Source: Anaeramoeba flamelloides (lineage: Eukaryota > Metamonada > Anaeramoebidae). Taken from it: a stretch of 64,000 nt of DNA. This document shows, in pieces, positions 34,819 to 47,104 of the stretch. Location: assembly GCA_027625915.1 (NCBI GenBank), contig JANTQA010000023.1, forward strand, positions 8,246,001 to 8,310,000. Direction: 5' to 3'. The stretch's first letter is position 1; each line of letters begins with the position of its first letter. Position numbers and translations under genes: made by a program. Under the pieces are notes generated by a model. It had not been told where the DNA came from. It did not search any database and saw only the letters and a list, made by a program, of their open reading frames with translations.

Positions 34819-35479
34819 GACATAATTTTATCCTTATGAGATATCATGCCATGAAATTATGTGGATTTTTGTTTTTGACCATTTGTGTTAGAGTATTTGA
34901 AGTTTTATATCGGCCTTCTTCAAGCGAAAATAGTCAATGGAAAAAAACAGTAAAATCTATTTTAATTGTAAAATGAAACCAAAATGAAAAATTTTTCAAA
35001 TGATATTATACTTATTATCCACTTATACATGAATATATCTGGAATTTAAATTACCCAAACTGAATTAATATCTATTATTAAACTCTTAAAGTCAATTTCG
35101 CCTGAATAGAAAAATCCGAGCATCAAAAAATCCAAAAAATTCACATTTTACTAATATTTACAATAAAAATTCTAATTTTGAAAAATTCTTCATTTTGGTT
35201 TCATTTGATGTTTTGAATTCGATTTTAATTTCAAGAATCAATCTAATTTTAGGACTTGATTTTTGTTTATTAAAATGAAAAAATAAGTAAAAAAATAAAA
35301 TATTTGAAAATGATACCTTTTACAACTCTTTTACAATTAAAATTGATTTTGACAATTATTAATAGAATGGTTCAATCAATCACGTTTGAAAAATTTTTTT
35401 CCTAATGGTTGAAAAAAATATCACATTAAGGGTCTTGCCATATACCATCTATTTGCTCTGTACTATAACGAGCGGATTA

Positions 35480-36300
35480 CCTCCAATATATATCTATATA
35501 TATATCTATATATATATATATGAAATTGAACTTATTTTGGTTTACAAAATTCAAATTTAGAAAAAAAAAATTATTATATAATTTTCAATTACAATAAATG
35601 CAATTAACAAAAAAAAAGTATCTTCATATCTCGATTACAAAATAATATATAACAAAAAAAAGTTTTAAAAGATACTTAATTTCAAAAATTCAAACCAAAA
35701 AAAAAAGTTTCTTAAGAATTACCAATTTCAAATAATTCAAATTTAACCAAAAATCCAATCTTTTTCTGATTTTAGGTTTCTAAATGGTTCAATTTCTTCA
35801 ATTTAAAACAAATTATTTTCTTTCAGTAAAAAATCAATTTAATTCGATTTAATCGAATTTGTGGTTATTTTGTAACCCTCTAAATTTGACAAAGTAAGGA
35901 TTTTGCAATATTCTTTATTGAGAAAAAAACAAGTCATTTGAGAAATTAAAAAAATAGAAAAATAAAATCTTCTAGATCTCGAAAAGTGCCAAAGAACGAT
36001 ACTTCAAAACTTAGACAATTGTTTTCAAAATTATATATCAACAACCATTCTAATTGGAAATTGAGTGTTGTTCTTTGGCACTTTTTTTCTAAAAATATAC
36101 CTGGTTTTTGATTGTTGATTTTTCAGATTGATCATACACCACATGTTGGTTCATTTTTAATTGGTATTAGGTCACTCATAAAAATTATTAAAAATTTTTT
36201 TGCATTTCAAAAAAGTATTTTAAACCATAGTTACTCGATCCGTAATTTAAGTTTTTTCCAAATTAATAATACTAAATTGAAAGAATTTTTAAAATTGGGG
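35480..36300 (+). repeat. Family E repeat, second copy
   Basis: A (TA)n tract at about 35480-35520 leads into a degenerate array of TACAAAATTCAAATT-like units with A-runs (35535-35760). A body follows that matches 6800-7290 (TTTCTTCAATTTAAAACAAA, ATTTGTGGTTATTTTGTAAC, and the stem AAGTGCCAAAGAACGA / TGTTCTTTGGCACTTT at 35977-36086). It ends at about the stop codon of the next gene, whose last exon begins five bases further on. Confidence 0.55.
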
Positions 36301-36304
36301 ATAT

Positions 36305-37248
36305 CTAAAATGTTAGTTTGATATTATCTTTTATCTTTTCTCTTCTACACAAGTAAAAAATAAAATACAATTAAATTTACTTATCAATTATTTTCAGAAA
36401 AGAGAAAAAAAATATAAAAACAAACCTAAACTTTTCAATTAATTCATTAACCAAATTTGGTTTTTTGGTTAATATTTTTTTAAGTCCCATTAAGTCTTTT
36501 TCTTGGATCGAGTTTTGAAATTCCTAAAAAACATGAAATTTAAAAAATTGAAAAAAAAGTTTAAAAAGAGATCAAAATGAAATTGGTGCAAAAGGAAAAT
36601 GTGAAGATTATAAGAATTTTGAAAAAAAAGACAAGAGAATTAAAATTTGGCTGATTAAGAAGCAAATTCATTTTGAAAAAAAAAACCACAAACCTGTATA
36701 TCCAAGGAATTCATTTCTTTTTGATGTTTTGTTAATTTATTTTTTTTTTGAACAGGTTTTTTAAATTGTTTTTGTTGTTTTTTTTTGGTTGGAGAGAGGT
36801 TGAAAACTAAGGCATCCTTAAAGACAGATTTTTTCTCATTATAGCTTTTTGAAATCGTTTGTTTTGGGCTAGTTTGGTGGTTTATATTTAGTAGGAATTG
36901 AGTAAATTTATTTTCTCCGTCCTGTGCACTTTTGGCTTTTTACCAACCATCGTGGAGTTTTGTTAGTTTCACAATTAAAAAAGATAAAAAAAAAGAAAAC
37001 AGAAAGAAAAGTTGAGTTGACAATTAAGTGAAAGGGTTGTTCGTTCCAATTTATAAAAGATCATTTCTTTTTTTTTGTTTTCTTTATTTTGTTTTTTTTT
37101 TGTTTTGTTTGTTGTTTATTGATTCAATTTTACCTAACCTATTTTTATTAGAAACAGACAAGGTGTTTGTGGTTGTTTGATTTCTTTTAGGTGGTACATT
37201 GATTCTTATTGTCTTTTTTTTGTTGTTAATTTGTTCTTTCTTTGACAT
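36305..37248 (-). CDS. Four-exon gene for a 164-aa Lys/Gln/Asn-rich protein
   Basis: My model is complement(join(36305..36344,36426..36523,36694..36935,37134..37248)), 495 nt including TAG. Every donor/acceptor is canonical and phases agree: TTAG|GTAAAA to AAAAG|CC (phase 1), CAG|GTTTGT to TTTTAG|GAA (phase 0), TTTAG|GTTTGT to GTGTAG|A (phase 2). Introns are 198, 170 and 81 bp. The N-terminus MSKKEQINNKKKTIRINVPP is basic, exon 2 reads AKSAQDGENKFTQFLLNINH, and exon 3 (EFQNSIQEKDLMGLKKILTK) is likely helical. I do not recognise a family. No single exon exceeds about 80 codons, so it is easily missed. The last exon touches repeat E. Confidence 0.6.
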
Positions 37249-37259
37249 AATCTCAAAAA

Positions 37260-38660
37260 TAAAAAAATTAATAATCACAAAATGGAAAAAAATGAAAAAT
37301 AAGAGGAAAATCTCTTAATTTTTAAATATTAAATAATTTAGCTTAATTTTCTCTGTTGGAAGATTCTATAATTTAATAGTGTTTGTTTAAATCAAAATAC
37401 CTTGGTTTTTGAAAAATGATAGAAAAGCATTAATTAAATAAAGATACTTTTTGATCTGAGTTTGTTGACTCATCTCATTTTATTCCGAAATAATATAATC
37501 TTTATTAAATATTGTTGAAAGAGCTAAATTCCAAAATCAAAACAAAACATAATTCCAATAATACTTGACTTTCTTACTTGGCTATTTTGAAAGATGGGTT
37601 TATTTTTTGAATTTTTGATCCTTTTTTCGTATTTTTGCAAAAAACTGAAAATTTTTCTCTTTTCATAATTTTTCCAAGCAATCAGAAATCTGAATCTAAA
37701 TGTGAAATGCTGAAAAAATCACAAACAAATTGAAAAATAATATTGTTTGACAATACCTTTGTTAAAAAAATATTTTAAGTTTCTAAAAAGGGAAAACAAT
37801 CCAGAAAGTGAACTATTAAAATTATCAAAATTATATCAAACATCTATTTATTCTTTTTAAATAACCCTTGGAATGGACAATTGGCCTATTAAAAGAAGAT
37901 TATTGATTGAATTGAATTTTTATTTTGTTGAAAATAAAATGTATATAAAAAACTAATCTTTATACAAAAAAAATTTTATTTGATTAAATATTTTTGAACG
38001 GGTTAATTGCATTCCATGTTATTTCTTAGATGATTTTTAATCAGAAATTTAGTTATCAGCTTGATTCTTAATCAGAAATATTTAAAACGGACCTCTTATT
38101 TGACAATTCAGAAATATAATATCTTTTTTTTTTTTTTTTTTTTTTTTTTTGGAAATATCACTTATATTTAACTACGTAATTTTTAAAAGTTTTAGAAATT
38201 AAAAATCTTTTGAATAGTTAAGAAGAATGAAGAAAGAAAAAAATCTGAAATTGTGATATATGACAATTTCTTATATCTTATTTTGGCAATTTAAAGATTT
38301 CTTTTTCTTTTTCATTTAAATGGATAGAATTTTTATAAAAATAAAATTAAACCTTTTCAGATCTTGAAAAAAAATTTGTTTATAATTTAGTTTTTTTACA
38401 TGAAAAGGATGAGTTAGTTTCATCAAAGCAATTTATTAATTTGAGTCAATTTTTTGAAATCCAAAATCCACATGTTTCTAATATAAAGCAGAAAAAAGCA
38501 TCCTAATATTTTTCTTATAAATTAAGTTAATTCTACAAAATGGTGAAACATATTTTTTGTTTTATGTTAAACAGTCTTTGATTTTGAAAGAACATTTTTT
38601 ATTTTGTTAATATTTTTGATTAATTAGATATTTAAAAATTTAATTATCAAATTTTCTTTC
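37260..38660. other. Gene-poor stretch
   Basis: AT-rich intergenic DNA with a poly(T) run at about 38122-38151. The only coding-like piece is listed separately at 38361-38506. Confidence 0.4.
38361..38506 (+). other. Isolated exon-like frame
   Basis: Directly after a good acceptor (CCTTTTCAG), a frame of 48 codons reads through KFVYNLVFLHEKDELVSSKQ and FINLSQFFEIQNPHVSNIKQ to TAA at 38504-38506. The composition is coding-like. I could not find the preceding exon, and the family is unknown. It may be a gene relic. Confidence 0.25.
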
Positions 38661-38667
38661 CAAGATA

Positions 38668-38790
38668 ATTACATTCGTTTCCACTTTTATTTCCCAAACT
38701 TTCAACTGAAATTTGAGGCACAAAAAAATCTGAAATTAAAGTGTAAAATTCGGATTTTTAGTAAAATAATTTTACAATATTTTTTCCAAA
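38668..38790. mobile_element. Half copy of palindromic MITE family B
   Basis: One arm only: TTTCCACTTTTATTTCCCAA, CTTTCAACTGAAATTTGAGG and a block like TCTGAAATTAAAGTGTAAAA, followed by the loop region. The second arm is missing or unrecognisable, so the copy is old. Confidence 0.55.
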
Positions 38791-39192
38791 AATAAAATAA
38801 AACACCACTATTTAAATGTTGAGATAGTACCAAATAATAAATAATTTAAAATTTACAAAAGTTAATAAGACAATCTAACTAGACATTTCAGGTGGATGTT
38901 TATTCTAAACTATTAAAAAAAAATCATTAATGAATTTTCAAAAAGTACTTTAACAACGAAAAAGTAATGAAAAGCTGTGGATGTAAAAAATGTTATTTTC
39001 TTATTCAATTGTAAGATAATTAAAAGGCAAAACATACAAACTTTATTGTTGTTATCCTCTTTAAATATTTTGATATTTCAAATTTCATAATTTATTTTGG
39101 TATACTTAAAAATATGGAACATCTAACATTAAGTCCTTTCAATAGATGGTTTTCCTTTTATCTTTTTTATTCCTCAAATCAAAATTTTGAAA

Positions 39193-39895
39193 TAAACTTT
39201 GTTTCTGTCAAAGGGGGACAACAGTTTTTCCAAATCGCAATTATTTTCTACAATTGACCTTTAAACAACAAATAAATAATAAGCAGAATAATACACGTAA
39301 AAGAATTGTTGATATCTGTATGAAATAAAACTAATTAATTAATATAATATTCTTAAAAATTGAAAAATTCAAAATTCTTATACCCTTATTGAGAAAAACA
39401 AGAATGTAAGTTTTGATCTTATACTGGTATTTAAATAATAAATATCAAACAATTTTCACTTCATTTTCCATACTTTTCTTTTAGAAATCAATTCTTCAAA
39501 CAAAGTAGGTTGGTATTTGTGCTCTCTATTTAATAATGGAAATAAAAATGAAGTGAAAGTATTTCACATTTATTAATCAAATATCCGGATCAAAGATCTT
39601 CAAAAAATTCCAATAGAAATCAATATGATTTCTCAATAATCATTTCCATGGTTTTAATAACCTTAGAATAACACGTTTTTGTCAAGTGAATAATTATCTT
39701 GCAATAATAAAAAATTTTTGCAACTGAAATGTTGTTATAAAAAAATCCAATAAAAAAACACAAAAATGTGAAAAAATGTAAAAAAACTATGAAAATTTCC
39801 AAAATACAATTTTTTCTTCAAATATCCATGCAAATGCTTTAAATACATTTAATTCACCCATTGCAACTGTTTCACTTTGACTGGAAAATGGTTTA
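39193..39895 (-). mobile_element. MITE family A, long subtype, inverted copy
   Basis: TAAACTTTGTTTCTGTCAAA opens and TTTGACTGGAAAATGGTTTA closes it. The interior, read on the minus strand, matches 1978-2674 throughout (TTGCAAGATAATTATTCACT, GAAATCATATTGATTTCTAT, and the TTCACTTCATTTTC pair). It is somewhat diverged, and the TA flanks are retained. Confidence 0.78.
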
Positions 39896-40280
39896 ATAAA
39901 ACAAAATTTCAAAAATATATCCTGAAGAAATTAGAAAAATTAAACAATTCATCCAATTATTAATATGTTTGTTATCAGTAATAATGGAAATGGAAACAAA
40001 AAATAAAAAATATAAATGAAAATTTAAATAAAAAATAAAATATTAGGTCTATTATGATCTTATTATTTCTTAAAATTACCCTAAAATAGATTTTTTTTTT
40101 ATGTGTTATTGTCATAAAAAGCAAATAAATTTATATAAAAAAATTAAAAAAAATTTTCAAAAAACACATAAAAAGTTTCCAATGGAAGGAGTTGTATAAT
40201 GTTGGTAAAAAGATCAGGAATAGTTTTGTAAAAAAAAAAAAGCCAATATTTTTCCAACACAAAAATTTTGTAATTTTAAT

Positions 40281-43200
40281 TTAGTTTTCTTTTTCTTTTT
40301 CTTCTTCTTTTTCTTCTTCTTCTTTTGTTTCTTTAGTTTCTTCAATAATTTCATTAAGTTCGTCGATTTCATCAATTTCTTCTTTCTTGTTTGGTTGAGT
40401 GTCTTTATGGATTTTTAAAGCGATGGCATCCATTTCTTTTCTTCCAAGAGAAGTAACTTTTCTTGTTCCTTTTTTTGTTTTTTTAACAATTCCAATTTTT
40501 TCAAATTGATGTAAAATGGATCTTGGGATCTTTCCGCTTCCTTTGTTATAGTGGGATGGCTTTACTCTAATTTTGTTTTTTTTTGAGTAAATTTTCTTGA
40601 AACCGCCAACTCCGGTAAATGGTCTAATATAAAGTCTTCTAAGGATAGAAGCTGCTCTGATATAATACCTTTGATTTTGTTTTTATTATGTTTTTATATA
40701 GAATAAACAAAAATACAAATGATCCAAAAAAAAAATAGAAAAAAGAAAAGGTATTGAGGATATATTAAAGATTATTATTATTTTAAGGGAAAATTAATGT
40801 AAAATTTTAAAATAAATTAGCACTTTTTTCTCATTGATTTAAAAAACCATTTCGTTAGCCAAAAGATAAATATCGAAAACTGCCCTGATCTTGTTGATAA
40901 AAGACTATATTTTTAAAAAAAAATGTTCTTATTTAAATTTCATAAAAAAAAGCAAGTAAACTCTTTTACAGCCAAAGGTGCCCAATTTTATTGAAGAAAT
41001 AGAACATATTCGATGAGTTTAATCCATTACTCTTCTCAAACTAAAATTTTCAATTTTTAGATCTGATCATTTTTTCTAATTTAGTCAATTTTTTTTTTTC
41101 TAATTTTTACTTTTTCTTTTTTCTTTTTTTGATTCTTTCTTATTTCTTTTTTTTTTATTTTTCTTGTTTTTGCTGTGATTTTTGTTTTTTTTTGTTTTTT
41201 TTTTCTTCTTTTCTTTTCTTTTTTTTTTTGTTAAAAAATTCAATTTGAAAAAAAAAAACAAATGTTTGAAACTCAAATTAACTTTACGAAAATTGAGGAT
41301 TTTTAATTTTCTTTTAAAATCAATAGATATACTTTTTAAAAATCTTATTGTCAACCATTTTAATTTTCAAAAGAAATTGAGAAATTTTGCAAGAGATGTT
41401 ACAATGAAAGGTGCCCAAAAATTTTTTTTTAAATTTTATTTTTTTGGGAAATTTATAGTTTGTTCAGGTATTTCTTTTATGAATATCATCTCTAATCGGA
41501 AGTTTATTATTTCTATTATTTCGAAACATTCGTATGTTGGTTGATTCTTAAAAAAAAAAGTGAATTTTTCATTTTTGGCTGGGCACCTTTGAGTGAAATG
41601 TAGTTTAGTTTTAAAATAGTAGTACAAAAAGGTTTTTAATTTTTTCCTGAAAATAGTTTTAAATTTATCAACTGTTTTTTGGGTGTTTTGAAAACTATTT
41701 TTGTCACCTTTTTTTAAAATGTTTAGTTCTCTTATCTGCTCAATCTACCCTTTACAATTTTAAAAATTTTGACATGTTCAAATTCTGCTCGAAGAGTGTT
41801 ATAAATTTATTTAATTTGTGGAGAAATAATCTTCTTCAGATAAGGGGTGTTCAACATTTTCAATTGTAAAATCAGGATTTGAAATTTAAATGAGATAAAA
41901 TTTCAGCTCTGATTATCTTTTTTCAATCCGTTATTAATACTTTCCTTTAGAATTGCCGTTTAAACTAAAATAAACTAAATTTGATAATAAATTTACCATT
42001 TTTTTTTATTTTATTTTTAGATGAAAAACAAATATTTCTAGTGTATAAAACTGATTACTAAAATAGTAATTTTTTTATTATAATAAATAAATTCAATTTA
42101 TAACAATATTTATTTTCAAAATTTGATTTTGAATGGGCCAATGATTTTGAAATGGAGTTTATGTAAATACTTTGAATAAAAAGAACCCACAAAGAAAGTT
42201 AGATTAATAAATTTTAATTTAGACCTGTGAAATATAAGAATAAAAAAAAAAAAAAAAAAAAGTTGAGAGAAAATTTTTTCTATTTCAACTCAAATACAAA
42301 ATTTTTAAAATAGTGAGGAAAAAAGTTTTTAAAGTGTTATCCAAATTGCTTCAAATTGCTTCAAATTGCTTCAAATAGCCGAATTAAATAGTTTGAGCAA
42401 CACTTTCGAAAACTTTTAGTCCTCAATTTTTTAAAATAGCTGTACTAATTTTTTAAAAGTTTTTTATTTTAAACAGGTCCCAGAAAATGCTTGTTTTTTG
42501 TTTGAAAATTTAATGGTTTGTTGTTAAAGTTATTTTTAGAAAAGTCAAGAGATTTGTTTTAAAAAATATCTCAAAAGCATTTTAATGGAAAAAATAGAAC
42601 ATTATTTTGAATTCTTTTAAAACTTTCAATTTACGCTAATTTAAAAAAGGTGTTTTTAATCACCACATTTTAAAAGAGTCTAGACAAAAAAATTTTTAAT
42701 AATGGTCTGAAAAATGGCTTTTTTGGTGTTGGTTAATTGTTTGAAAAGAAGACTGTGATAACTTTTTTGTTAACAGTTTTTGTAAATTCTTTTTCTTTTT
42801 GTTGTGAGATCAATAAAAATGTTTGTTTTGATGATTTTTGTATTATTTTTTCGTAAACTAAATTATCACTTTATTACAATTCGAAGATGAAATAACCAGA
42901 ATCTTCAATATCAAAAGATCAAAATAACTTTTAGATGGGTTACTTTTTCAAAAGAATTAAATACAGATCATAAATGAGACAGAAAAAAGGAACTAAAAGA
43001 TTTTAAAGTTTCGAGTATTTAAGACTCAAATTTAATACTAGGGTGCACCGTAACCCCTCCAACAGATCAAAAAAAAAATAATTTTTCAAGTGAAAAAAAA
43101 AAAATTAAATTTGAGTGATGGTAGATTTCAGTAACCAAGAGTTAGTTTTATCTTGTAAATTTTTGTATTCCAAGTCTTCTTTTTATATTATGAATTTTTT

Positions 43201-43459
43201 TTTTTTGATTCTGAAAAAAAAAGAAAGAAAAAAAAAAGCATCGAGAAAAATATAAAAAAAAAAAGAAAAAAACAAACCAATCACGATCATATGGAGAAAG
43301 TTCTTTTGTAAAGCCAGTTTTCACAATGTCAACCCAACTTGGTTCTTTAAATTTGTCACCTCTTTTTAAGTGTTCAGCGTAAGCTTTAATGAATTTTGAT
43401 GATTCGACATCCTTTACAGAAACACCACCATACATATAAATTCTTGTCAAGTATTCCAT
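40281..43459 (-). CDS. RPS19: Small-subunit ribosomal protein eS19
   Basis: My model is complement(join(40281..40668,43278..43459)), 189 aa. Exon 1 gives [40 protein letters not shown] and RDW, with the Trp codon split TG|G. Exon 2 continues [55 protein letters not shown] and [17 protein letters not shown]. These are the diagnostic eS19 blocks in order. A 2.6-kb intron separates them, unusually long for a ribosomal-protein gene in so AT-rich a genome, and carries MITE A (40957-41607) and a small foldback. The C-terminus has about 40 extra residues, mostly Glu, Asp and Lys, beyond the usual length near 145 aa. Translation may start at 43459 or at the second ATG (43435, [10 protein letters not shown]), which gives the usual N-terminal length. 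Confidence 0.93.
40957..41607. mobile_element. MITE family A, short subtype, copy 2 (in the eS19 intron)
   Basis: TAAACTCTTTTACAGCCAAA at the left and CACCTTTGAGTGAAATGTAG then TTTA at the right. Both TIRs carry matching copy-specific changes (GCCAAAGGTGCCCA on the left, TGGGCACCTTTGA on the right). The interior matches 12977-13552. The open frames at 41100-41354, 41182-41544 and 41436-41627 are chance frames inside it. Confidence 0.83.
42293..42448. mobile_element. Short foldback, family C-like (in the eS19 intron)
   Basis: An inverted repeat of about 155 bp: TTTTTAAAATAGTGAGGAAA and AAAGTGTTATCCAAA on the left pair with TTTGAGCAACACTTT and TCCTCAATTTTTTAAAATAG on the right, ending CTGTA. 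The loop holds three tandem copies of CAAATTGCTT. TACA/TGTA edges resemble family C. Confidence 0.55.
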
Positions 43460-44272
43460 TGTTTTTTTTTTTCAAGGATCTTTTTGCTTTTTTTTTATTT
43501 TTTTTTTATGTTGTTTTTGTTTGTTTTTTTGTGAAATATTTTCATAGGTAGAAATTTTAAAAGGTAAATTGTTGGTTGAGTGATTTATTGTTAGTGTTGG
43601 ACTTCGATTTTTAAAATGAAAATTACTTTAATTAATGAAGAGATAAAAAAAATGAAAAATTTAATTTTAAGGTTGAATCTGTTATACTATTCAAATGGCT
43701 AACTCGAATGAGTATTTTCGAAGAAACTTTAGATTACAAAGATTTTGAAATCTTCAAACTCTTTTTTACTTTTCTTGAATTGTAGATTTAAATGAATATG
43801 AAAAAATTTACAATTCTTTTTTTTATTAAGGAAGAGAGTTTTGGGAGTAGGTTGTAATTTGTGATCTCTTCTTTTTCTGTTGGCTTGTTTTGTATTCTAT
43901 TTATTGGGTAAACAAAGAATCCAAAAGAAAAGTTTGATCAGTGTATGAAATTTTTGATCAGATCAAAATTGTTCTTCGAAGTATCTCAATTTCACTAAAT
44001 TATGATGAAAAAGTCAAGAGTCCTACAGTAGCCAAAATAAAGCGTGCAAAAAAATTTGATGCGTGTTTCAAAATAAAAAGCCTGTTTTTTTGTAATAAAA
44101 GACCTTACAAATAACTAACCAAAGAAATTGACAATAAACACTAATTAATTATAGTGTTGATTTATATATAGTTCAAAGATTTAAAAAGAAATTTAAAAAA
44201 TGAAAGATCAAATAATAAAATTTTTCTCCAAAAATAGAGTGAATTTTACGAAAATTTAAAACAACAAAAAAT

Positions 44273-44626
44273 TTAAAAAAAGTGAAATAAAACTGATAAA
44301 TTGCAATTTATGTTTGAAATTTGCACTTGATTCTTCTTTTTGAAATTTTTATGCTCAAACTTTTGAATAAAGTATTTTATGTTGTCAAGTGTTAAGAAAC
44401 TCTGCAAAATTAATTTTTCTTCAAAATATCCTTTGTTGTAGACTGTTTGATAATAAATAGTTCGAAGATTTATAAAAATGGAAATTGAACTAAAATTTTT
44501 TTGAAATTTATTAGAATTTATCAGTACCAAACATTTTAAATAATTTTCATTCTTAAGATAAAATTTTACGTAAAACACCAAGAAATTTACATTCAAAATT
44601 GATTTAATCTTAGATATACTATTATG
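44273..44626 (-). repeat. Family G repeat with non-conserved open frame
   Basis: The segment around TTTTGAATAAAGTATTTTATG and AAAATGGAAATTGAACTAAA is shared with 12375-12515 and 56860-56990. A minus-strand frame of 130 codons (44273-44665) spans it and runs into the next MITE. The corresponding frames in the other copies are broken, so I do not treat it as a gene. Confidence 0.4.
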
Positions 44627-45160
44627 TAAACCCCATTCCAAAAATTTGGACACACCCAAAATCAAAAATAAGCAAAAAAAGACCCAATTTATTGTATTTT
44701 TCCAAACCTAATATAAAACCACATTTAAGTTGCGGGGTATTAATATTTTAATAAGTAATCATTTTAATCCAAATAAAAGAAAAAAAATATAAAACTCAAA
44801 AATAAAAACAGATGTTTCCAAAATAATGAAACGAGAGGAACAAAAAATGTATTGGTAAATTTGTTGAAATTTCACCAACAATTGTTGAACTATCAAATGT
44901 CAAGATACCATCTACCAATTGTATGTGCTTTTCCAATTTAACAAACTCAACACTAACCTTCTATCAACCATTGAAAAAAAATTTACAGATCTAACAAAAC
45001 AGATTATGTAACTGCCAAAAAGGAAATGAAAACAAAACAAAAAAGACAAAAAATGAAATAGTTTGTAATATCAAAAATTCTTTCCAATTTGAATTTAAAG
45101 TGCATTAATGATGTTCTTTCCACTGTTTAAACTATGTCCAAATTTTTGGAATCTAGTTTA
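44627..45160 (-). mobile_element. MITE family F, best-preserved copy
   Basis: It begins TAAACCCCATTCCAAAAATT and ends with the inverted CCAAATTTTTGGAATCTAGT then TTA, giving TIRs of about 28 bp with TA at both edges. The interior contains TTGTTGAACTATCAAATGTC and other blocks shared with 63130-63575 and, inverted, with 5225-5665, 50307-51155 and 60340-60800. It is non-coding. Confidence 0.78.
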
Positions 45161-45419
45161 GTATAGAAGATAATTTTCCCCAACAAGAAGAAACAAAAAG
45201 TAATATCTTTTAATTTTAAACATAGGTTTTATTGATTGCTTGTTAAGTGTCAAAAGAGAAACATATGATTTTTTTCCATCTTCCTTATTATGAAGTTCTG
45301 ATAATAAAGAAAAATCTCAGATTTTATAATTATATACATTTTGTTAAGAAATAAGTTTAAACTTAACTTGATCATCTTTGTTTTCTTTTTTGAAAATGGT
45401 ATTTCAAAGTGATAAATTT

Positions 45420-45860
45420 TAATTTCTGATTATCAGCCTTTTATAAAAAAGCTACACATTTTTATTTTAAAATATATTTATTAAAATCATTCTTCAAAAA
45501 AGTATTTAAATATAGAAAATTATAAATAATGTTCATTTATTGAAACTTAATTTGAAATAATCCATTTTTTTTTATCTATATCAAATTACTTTTATTAAAA
45601 AAGATATTAATGCTTCAGATCTAAGTTTGAAATTCTATGTTCAAGGTAAAATTGGTGCTTATTTTTTTCTTTTTGATCTTGAAAAATTGTTTACAAAACT
45701 TTTTTATTCTTAATAAATTTTCTAATAAAATGAAAAAGATATAGTTGTATTTTATTGTTTAAAAAATAATTTATATCTTTGTTTTATTGTTATTTTTTTT
45801 ATTAAAAATATCCTTACATTGTATTCTACCTAAAAGATTATATTTGTATTTTTCCCTTTT
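45420..45860 (+). repeat. Family D relic
   Basis: It resembles the central part of 28561-29145: AAAATATATTTATTAAAATC, AAATTGGTGCTTATTTTTTT and CTTTTTGATCTTGAAAAATT. The ends are degraded. Confidence 0.4.
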
Positions 45861-46768
45861 TATAAATATTTTGATAAACTTATTACTTCATACAAATAAT
45901 TAAAAGATATATAATAAATAGTTGTTTACATCTTTTTTTTAAATTCAAAATTTTGGTAGAGAAATATTTACAAAGAAAATAATATTTCGAAAATAGAAAA
46001 AAAAAAAAATACGAATCTTTTTTATAGATAAGCCTTTTTTATTTATCAATTCCTCTCTGATTTAAGTTGTATATATTATTTTAATACAGAATTATAAATG
46101 AATTGATTATTCCAAAATTAAAAAAGTCAACGAATTGTAATTTTTCACATTTGGTGATGAATGTCATGATATAGAAGCCTAAAAACAAAATATGTTGTAA
46201 TTATTAGTAAATCATCTTAGTTCTCAATACATCAAATTACTCTAAGAAATATATTTTTAAATATAATTGAACATTCAATTATAGATTTTTTACTCATGGC
46301 CAGATTACAAAATTTTGATTTTGGATTTTTTTTAAATTACACTTCAAAATATAAAAAAAGAAAACAAATTATAAGTATGACAGTATCCAATAATTTTAAT
46401 TTAGAATTTCTAATATAAAAAATTTATTTTGTTTTTATATTTCGATATTTGCTCAACAATTATTAACATTATCACCCAAAATATAAATGTTTTAATTTAT
46501 GTTGTATGAACAGGTTTTTTTGAATTAAGATGTCAAAGGAAAATTTTTGAAATTTTCTTTTAATTTCTTAAATTAATAAAAAAATCTTGGCACTTGGCAA
46601 CACAACTACTTATTTATAGTATTTTTTGATTTGTATAAATTTTAAATATTTTGGAACTTTCAAACTTGGTATATCATATAAAATTTTCTATTTCATAATC
46701 TAATTGTTTTTAATTTTAGAATATAATTAATATTTTCTGATTATATTTTTCTAAAAGGGATATAATTA

Positions 46769-46963
46769 CAGTCAGTTCCACTTTTAAGACACAAACTTTC
46801 AAAGAAATTTAATGTACAAAATAATCTCAAATTAGGGCATAAAATTTGTAATTTTATTTTTTACAATTTATTTTACTATAATATGAATTACGTGCCTTGA
46901 TTTGAGATTTTTTTGTACCTTAAATTTAGTTGAAAGTTTGTGCCTTAAAAGTGGAACTGACTG
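46769..46963. mobile_element. Palindromic MITE family B, copy 5
   Basis: TA at 46767-46768 and 46964-46965, ends CAGTCAGTTCCACTTTTAAG and its complement. Both arms share the T-to-C change in TTCCAC/GTGGAA. The interior arms differ at several positions, so it is older than the copies at 25-28 kb. Confidence 0.9.
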
Positions 46964-47104
46964 TAATTAATTCATCAAAATAGAGGGATTTTTTATTTTT
47001 AAATTAACTTAAACTTTCTTTTATTCATTTTTATTCTTATAGGATCAATTTTTCCTTCAATTTTATAAATAATCCTAAGGGATTGTGGTTTTATTAATAA
47101 AAAT

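Noticed and set aside
41182-41544. 120-codon plus-strand frame in the eS19 intron
   Set aside because: It lies within a family A MITE, is made of poly-Phe/Lys runs, and is not preserved in the other copies.
43695-43748. Short ATG frame MANSNEYFRRNFRLQRF
   Set aside because: It is only 17 codons, with no donor site to extend it.
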